In this document: positions 57,785-64,000 of the stretch, piece by piece
Position numbering within the stretch: position 1 is the stretch's first letter
How the letters are laid out: every line of letters begins with the position of its first letter
Source of the DNA: Plazaster borealis
Lineage: Eukaryota > Echinodermata > Asteroidea > Forcipulatida > Labidiasteridae
NCBI GenBank assembly: GCA_021014325.1
Contig: CM037462.1
Span: 21,286,135 to 21,350,134, forward strand
Direction: 5' to 3'
Length of the DNA stretch: 64,000 nucleotides
The notes under the pieces: generated by a model
Seen by the model: only the letters and a program-made list of their open reading frames with translations
Told to the model about the DNA's origin: nothing
Database searches by the model: none
Position numbers and translations under genes: made by a program

Positions 57785-58249
57785 CTGCACAAAAGATACA
57801 AGGTAAAGTGTCATGAGTGCGTTGTATTGACCCCTTGCATATAATGATCGTAAACTCAAAGGTGTTTTTGAATGAAATGCCACATGTGTTAAAAACTACA
57901 AGATGGCACAAAGATTATGACTCTATGACATGTGGTTCAGGAGATATGATTTTTATAGGCTTCCTGTTTAGGCCGGAAGGAAAGGTCAAAATGGGGTCAC
58001 ATTTTCAAATAAAATGTCACATGTGATGTAGCTTAAAAAATGGCACACAGATTGTGACTCTATAACATGGAGGTAGAATTCCAGAAGCTATGAATTTTTA
58101 AACAATAAACTTTGAATTAACGTAATTTGATATGTGATGCTGTCACAATGACAAAAACATGTTTTATATAACTTGTATTGATTGGACAATGCTAAATATA
58201 AGATTATCTGATAACAAATTCTGTATTCAAATCCTACAGGATTTGGCTG

Positions 58250-58623
58250 TTAAAGGCACTGAACACGTTTGGTAATTGTCAAAGACCAGTGTTCTCACTT
58301 GTTGTATCCCAACATATGCATAAAATAACAAGCCTGTAAAAATTTGGGCTCAATTGGTCATCGAAGTTGCAAGAAAATGATGAAAGAAAAAAACACCCTT
58401 GTTGTACAAATTTGTGTGCTTTCAGATAGGAATAAAAACTTCTTGCAAGAAGTTTTTATTATTTTAGTGAGAAATTACCTCTTTCTTAAAACTACGTTAC
58501 TTCAGAGGGAGTCGTTTCTCACAATGTTTTATACTATCAACAGCTCTCTGTTGCTTGTTACCAAGTAAGTTGTTATGCTAATATATATTTTGAGCAATTA
58601 CCAAGCGTGTACAGTGCCTTTAA
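58250..58623. mobile_element. TTAA-type MITE (family A), complete
   Basis: Bounded by TTAA at 58250-58253 and 58620-58623, with inverted ends AAGGCACTGAACACGTTTGG and CCAAGCGTGTACAGTGCCTT. This is the reference copy used here for family A. Confidence 0.92.
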
Positions 58624-58839
58624 AAGATATAAAATAAACAAATAATAATACAACAAATTGACAAAAACAAAAGGCGTTCTAGCTATTCATACATGTAGGC
58701 CAAAATCACCAAAAAAAAAAAAAAAATCTTAATGAAAACAAAAAAGTCTTGTATGTAGAAAACAACAGCCGAAATAGTGCTGTCCAGTTGATAAAATTAG
58801 GAATGCTGTGTTGTACTAGCCCTAGCAATACACTGTACA

Positions 58840-59177
58840 CTGTTAAAAATGTCCGTAAATTTACGGACTCCGTAAAGTGAAATATTCCGGAAATAGAGCT
58901 GCAGGAATACGGAACGCGATTTTTTTTCTGGCAGCTCTATTTCCGGAAAAGTTTTTTAATTCCGTAAAATAAAAAACCCTTAGTATGAGTTTGTACATGT
59001 GTACACGGTTGTTGGTGAAATAACAATAATATGTACTTACATGTACTATATTATGTGTAGGTGTTTGGGCAAATGTGGTTGATTGTAACTACGCTTACGG
59101 AAAGTCCGTAAAATCACGGCGAAAATACGGAATATTTCACTTTACGGAGTCCATAAATTTACGGACATTTTTAACAG
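58840..59177. mobile_element. MITE with about 50-bp inverted repeats (GTCCGTAAA)
   Basis: 58840-58889 and 59128-59177 are reverse complements with a single visible mismatch (CTGTTAAAAATGTCCGTAAA at both ends). The interior has TTCCGGAAATAGAGCTGC and its near inverse. Confidence 0.92.
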
Positions 59178-60620
59178 GCCTGAAATTTTATCATTGAGAA
59201 GGTAGGGCCAATTGTATTTTGCAAAGGGCACTTTCACTGGAAAATCTTAAAGTCTATGGGAAATTTTTAAAGGGGCACCAAGGCCAAGACCAGGGGCAAC
59301 AAAAGTTTTGTGTAATTCTAGGCCTGCTCCAAGAAAAAGAAAAATCTTGATGAAAACAAAAGGTGTTTCGGCATTTAAGGCCAAAACCAGTACAAAAAAT
59401 AAAAGTCTTGGCAAAAAGAATGCCCAAAAACCCCTAAATAGTGCAGTCAGTTGAAATACTGAGGAAATGATGTGCTGCACTATCCATGGCAACACACTTA
59501 TAAAGGATGTGATTACACTTTAAAAGGAAACAGGATGCATACTGCAACATGATATAACCTGGTAGAGACATGGTTTGCAAATAAACATGGGTGTAGAAAA
59601 CCGCTGGATTATATACGAATGATGAAGAAGTGGCGAATATCAATTTCTGAAAAAAAACCTCCAGTTTATTTTTTTTATACAACAGTAGCATGTACTGCAC
59701 GACAAACAAATCTGATACAGTGAAAGTAAATTTCTGAAACAAAATCGGGTTTTTTGTTGTTGTTATAAAACAGCAACATGGAATGCTGGATGACACGAAT
59801 ATACTTTGATAGAGAAAGCAAAACAAAACACTGTGGAAATATAATAAACGTGTGTATCACAAATCAAAACATGTAGAGAGAGTTGGACTTGGAAACTGAA
59901 TGGGCTTCAGTGGGGGTAATATACTCTACAATTTGGAGTTGGTGGAGGGAACAAGTAAGGGGGCAAAGAAAGGGTTTTGGGGGAATTAAATAATCTGATT
60001 TCGAAGTATCAAAATGATAAATGCAAAACTGATAACAATTAGGCCTACATATCAATGGTAATGTTGAGAGTGTTTGTCTCAAAAAGTTTGAATAGACTGC
60101 AGCAGTCTTGACTTGTGTCTTAGGCCTGCCACTTCACAAGGCAACAATCGCCTCCATGCCTCTGGTCACTGTCTTGGTTAAGACTGGAATGACATGGAGG
60201 TCATGGAGGCTGAGGGCTCTTTTGCCCTAATCTTTGCCTTGGTCTGTTGATACCCCTTTCAAAAGTTTCCCATTGGCTTTAAAGGAAACACACTTTCAAA
60301 GATGAAAATGGGCTTGCCCTCTCAAAGACAAAATTTTTCAGTGGCTGCTTGATGCCCCTCAAAATGTTCCAGTAGAAATTTAAATACCTGTTACTAAGGA
60401 AAAACTGCACTGCCCTTAAAAGAATAAAGTATCAAACCTGCAGACTAGTGAAAGCTTTGCTACCATACCCCAGGCCTGGAATTACACACAGGCCACAGGG
60501 GCAATGGCCTCTGTTGCCCCTGGTCTTGGCCTTTGTGCCCCTTCAGAAGTTTCCCATAGACTTTAAGATTTTCCAATGGAAGTGCCCTTTGCAAAATGAA
60601 AATGGATATCCAGGCCTGAT
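59163..60620. repeat. Three copies of a dispersed AGGCCTG-bounded repeat
   Basis: Copies at about 59175-59330, 60120-60350 and 60465-60620 share GGGCACTTTCACTGGAAAAT- or AGTTTCCCATAGACTTTAAG-like segments. The first is inverted relative to the others. The minus-strand frame at 59495-59247 lies in this repeat and is not a signal-peptide exon. Confidence 0.65.
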
Positions 60621-60889
60621 ATCTCAATAATAAAATGGATTTAAAGCGTGCTGTGCAGTAGATGACAGAGGTGAAAACATTCACATGTTTCAATCAGGGA
60701 GATTTTGTAAAACCATCAGGGAGATATTTAGAATACATGTATTACATTCAACATAACAGGGAAAAAGTATCCATAAATCAGGGAGATATCAACATTTGTT
60801 AATCAGAACATGAAAAGATTGGTTCATTTTCGCAGAACTTTCTGCAGAATCAGGGAAAGTTGGAAGCTCGGAGATAATACCACAGTTCA

Positions 60890-61259
60890 CAGGGCTTGAA
60901 TTTTTGGGGAAAATAGGACTTGTTTGTGGCTCAAGAAGTTTACAGGACCAGAAAACTTTTTACAAGACCAGAATCAAAAGTTGAGAAAAACTTATTTTAA
61001 GTGAACAAGCACTAAGACATGTCTTTGCGGGTATTAATCAAGTATACTTCATTAATCAATAGAATTGAAAGGTAAAAATTAGGAGACTCAAAGTCAACTT
61101 CTGAACATAACTTGTTTCTGTTCAAAATGTTTCACAGCAAGATATTCATTATTCAATTGAAAAACACAAGACTGCTGGACTTGTCTGGTCACAAGTTTAC
61201 TGGCCGACACTAAAATAACTAGCCTTTGGCCTGCGGCCCAGTGTAAAATTCGAGCCCTG
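60890..61259. mobile_element. Inverted-repeat element, about 370 bp
   Basis: CAGGGCTTGAATTTT at the left and AAAATTCGAGCCCTG at the right are inverted repeats with one mismatch. The interior is AT-rich with no frame. Confidence 0.75.
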
Positions 61260-61261
61260 GC

Positions 61262-63900
61262 TCATCTTGATGCTTGTCTCTTTTTACCTTTTTGCAGCTC
61301 ATATTTAATACAGTGTGCCTTGGTCGAACCCAGATGGTTTTTGATTGTTTGAAGACAGTGACGGCCACCCTGGCATGACTTTTAGTCATACTTGAACAGT
61401 CTCTCTTGGGAGCGTTTGGAAATCATATGGGGAGTATATTTGTAGATTAACATAATTTAATCGACCCTCGCCAAGGTTTATTCTTAGTCATCCTGGAAGT
61501 TTTTCATTTTCAAACACAATAAATTGTCGCAATAACATAAAATTTGACATCTTTGTTTGCTCTCTGTTTATCATACAGCTATTCCAAATTCACTGCAGCA
61601 TACATGTTTCAATCGTTATCAAAAGTTACTCAGCTTGCAGTATGTTTCCTGTTCTTGCAAATCAGATAGAACTGGCGGGGAGGGGGGATCCCAAAATACT
61701 TTTAAAGTTAAAGGGGATTATTTTCTCCATACATTCCTGGTTCTTTTTAAAAATTGTACTTGAACATATATATTCCATCATGGAGTAATTTAAATTTTAA
61801 CTTTTTTGTTTTACAATAATAGTTTTTAGTGAAGAAACAAAATCAACTACATACGCACATCTATCATGTTAAACTGTGTGTATTGCCTTACAGTGTTGCC
61901 TCACACATTTCACAACGTTTCTCAAGAATGTTCATAAACTTTTATCAATAAGGGAAATTCCCTTTAATGTCATCCACAACTTGACCTTGGCCCCTTTCCC
62001 TCAAACTTGTTTATTAAAGTGACTCACATATAAGGGTCATTTCCATAGAAACCACTTCTGTTGGGTGGAATCAAAGGTTAAGCTCTGCTCTACATGTGGA
62101 TCTCACTTTTCTGTTTACCCCCCCCCCCCCCTATCCAGAGGGGCTATAAAACAGCAGTTGAAGGACAAATAATTTGCATAAAAATAACAAACTTATTTTA
62201 AAGGGGCTTTGCGCATTCAGTCTCACAATCTTCTGGTTCAAATTCTTTCCTCTGACCAACATTACCATATGTACACTACAGGGTTCTCCAATTTCTCTAA
62301 TTTCTCTAATAAGCTGAACACTTTGTATCATGAGCGAAGCTCATTTCCTTTGAAACTGCACGATTTGGGGAAAACTGTCTGAACTATTTAAACAAAAAGT
62401 TTGTGTGGTTTGTACAGGAAATTTTACCCAGATTATTTGCACTTTTGCTTTCAAATTGACCTAAAAAAAATAAGATTTACATTATTAAAATAAACAATTT
62501 TCATCATGTGTTTTTTTGAAGAGTAAATTAATTTTAATCCCAAAGTTTTCAGTAGACACACAAACTCCCATGTAAACAAAAGTTAAGTGGTAATATTTCA
62601 GTAAAATAATGACATTTTCTCACAGTTTTTTGTCCATGCTTTTATCAGGCTTAATGATAGCTTGAGGCAATATTCACAAAAAATGTACAGGGAGTACAAA
62701 CACTGTCACGCTGTCTAGAAAGAACATGAAGGTCAAGTGACTGGTAAAGTAATTGTTGGAAATGTCTTTTGACCAGAGGTATTAAGTCAGGGAAATTAGA
62801 TTGGCCGTTCTGAGAGGATCTAATGTGCACTTTTAACCACAGGCTACCGACCAAAAATAGCCCTCTCCTTGAAGACTTGACTTCCGCGACTTTCCCCCTT
62901 CAAGTTTTTAAACATGATTTCTTTTAAAAACAGTAAACATTTCCTCTTCTCTCATTTAACTTCGGAATCAAAATGTTTTAAAAAGGAAAAACATACAATT
63001 TATGCACTTGTTCAGAGTTTCCGAGTCAGGCGAAAATACTATACTAAAGGATGTTTGACAATTTGCTTTTTAAATTTAATTTAAGTTGTGACGTTCATGA
63101 TGAGAAGACACAACGTTATCCGAGCTGTAAAAATCAGGCAGTAAGATAAGCGATTGTTAAATAAACAAGACTAATTAATCAAAATAAAACAGTTTCCTGC
63201 CAACCAGCTGTTTATAGACTCAGCCAAAGACTTCTTAATGAACCTGTTAGTTAAAAAAATAAATAAATCTATTTTTGATTTTCTTAAACAGTTTATTCCC
63301 CCCTTCAACTTCAGACGCCCTTTTCTTTGATCGCTAGTTTTGACTAGTATGGTAGTGTGTGACAATTCTCCTACATGTAGCCAGTGATTATTTTGTTTGG
63401 ATCAATTTCACTGATTGGGTTCTGAGCAATCCAATGATAAAGTAATGCCTCATCAATTTTGTTAACGGAATCTCCACATGCACGAATGATATACATATAC
63501 ATGTATCTCCAAAAACCAAGGACATCAGAAAGAAATATGAACATTCAATTAAAAATTACATTGATTTAACGCACCTATCAAACGCTCAAGCTCAATGCAC
63601 CAAGCCCTTGGGATTAGGCATATTGGATTTAATAGCTTTTAAAATGGATACAGTGAATGAGACTGTGTGATGTATTACATGAAGATTCAACCCATTACCA
63701 TACTGTATGCATTTGACAGAGTTCATTAAGTGCACATCAAACCATATGGCAGACATAATTCATGCATGTACTTTTATTGTAAATTTTGAAGAACAAAAAC
63801 ACATGTTTGCAAAATGGTGTTTACAAATCTGTATGGTGACTCTAGTCATTTGTAAAGCATACACTGAACAAATAAAACAAGCCTGTTTACAAGAGGATAT
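61262..63900. other. No gene or clear element seen
   Basis: AT-rich sequence upstream of the visible gene. No exon compatible with phase 1 splicing into the first visible exon, no signal peptide followed by a donor, and no promoter could be supported. A poly-C run lies near 62120. The start of a TTAA-family-like element (AGGGTCTGTATACCTTTGGT) enters at 63909 and runs off the window. Confidence 0.45.
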
Positions 63901-64000
63901 TTCGCTGAAGGGTCTGTATACCTTTGGTAATGACTCTGAAGGCAATAAAAATCTACTTGGTAAGAAGTACAGCAGCTTTGGATAGTATAATGCATTTTGA

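Noticed and set aside
59247..59495. Signal-peptide exon for the phosphatase gene
   Set aside because: The hydrophobic frame lies in a dispersed repeat also found inverted at 60.1-60.6 kb, and no donor in the needed phase follows it.
61557..63985. Short frames upstream of the gene
   Set aside because: All are under 95 codons, lack domains and codon bias, and none gives a start exon with a usable donor.

Overview
This window is animal genomic DNA holding most of one very large, intron-rich gene on the minus strand, set in dense interspersed repeats. Signs of a metazoan nuclear genome are GT-AG introns with split codons, tRNA-derived SINEs, short inverted-repeat transposons, a solo LTR and several minisatellites. 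The repeat families (a foldback element ending GGGCCCAATTTCATAGAGCTG and a TTAA-flanked element starting AAAGGCACTG) remind me of echinoderm genomes, possibly a sea star. That placement is inference, not proof.

The gene encodes a receptor-type protein tyrosine phosphatase. I could chain 47 coding exons from 57784 down to the stop codon at 1713. Every junction joins in frame and no exon is broken: 9,089 coding bases, or 3,028 residues plus a split first codon. The start codon and signal peptide were not found and probably lie beyond 64000. Protein order: two Ig-like modules (57.8-55.6 kb), three EGF-like modules (54.3-45.5 kb), two near-duplicate Ig modules (44.8-41.5 kb), 17 fibronectin type III domains (39.5-18.3 kb), an RPTP membrane-proximal module (17.7-16.5 kb), one transmembrane helix (15.3-15.2 kb), a basic proline-rich juxtamembrane segment (14.4-13.8 kb), an intact catalytic phosphatase domain D1 (12.8-8.3 kb) and a degenerate second domain D2 (7.7-1.7 kb).

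The N-terminal Ig-Ig-EGF-EGF-EGF-Ig-FN3 order, and the sequence of the second EGF in particular, match the ectodomain of Tie receptor tyrosine kinases. Here that ectodomain sits on a phosphatase instead of a kinase. Fourteen of the FN3 domains form seven alternating A-B pairs, each class with its own cysteine pair. Exons 1-22 all have lengths divisible by three and phase 1-1 boundaries, so the ectodomain could grow by exon duplication. Two such duplications look recent, because intron sequence is copied along with the exons.

The introns hold at least four tRNA-derived SINE families, several terminal-inverted-repeat families, a solo LTR, a LINE 3-prime fragment and minisatellites, including nested insertions whose target duplications can be read directly. 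From 57.8 to 64 kb I see repeats and no supportable exon.
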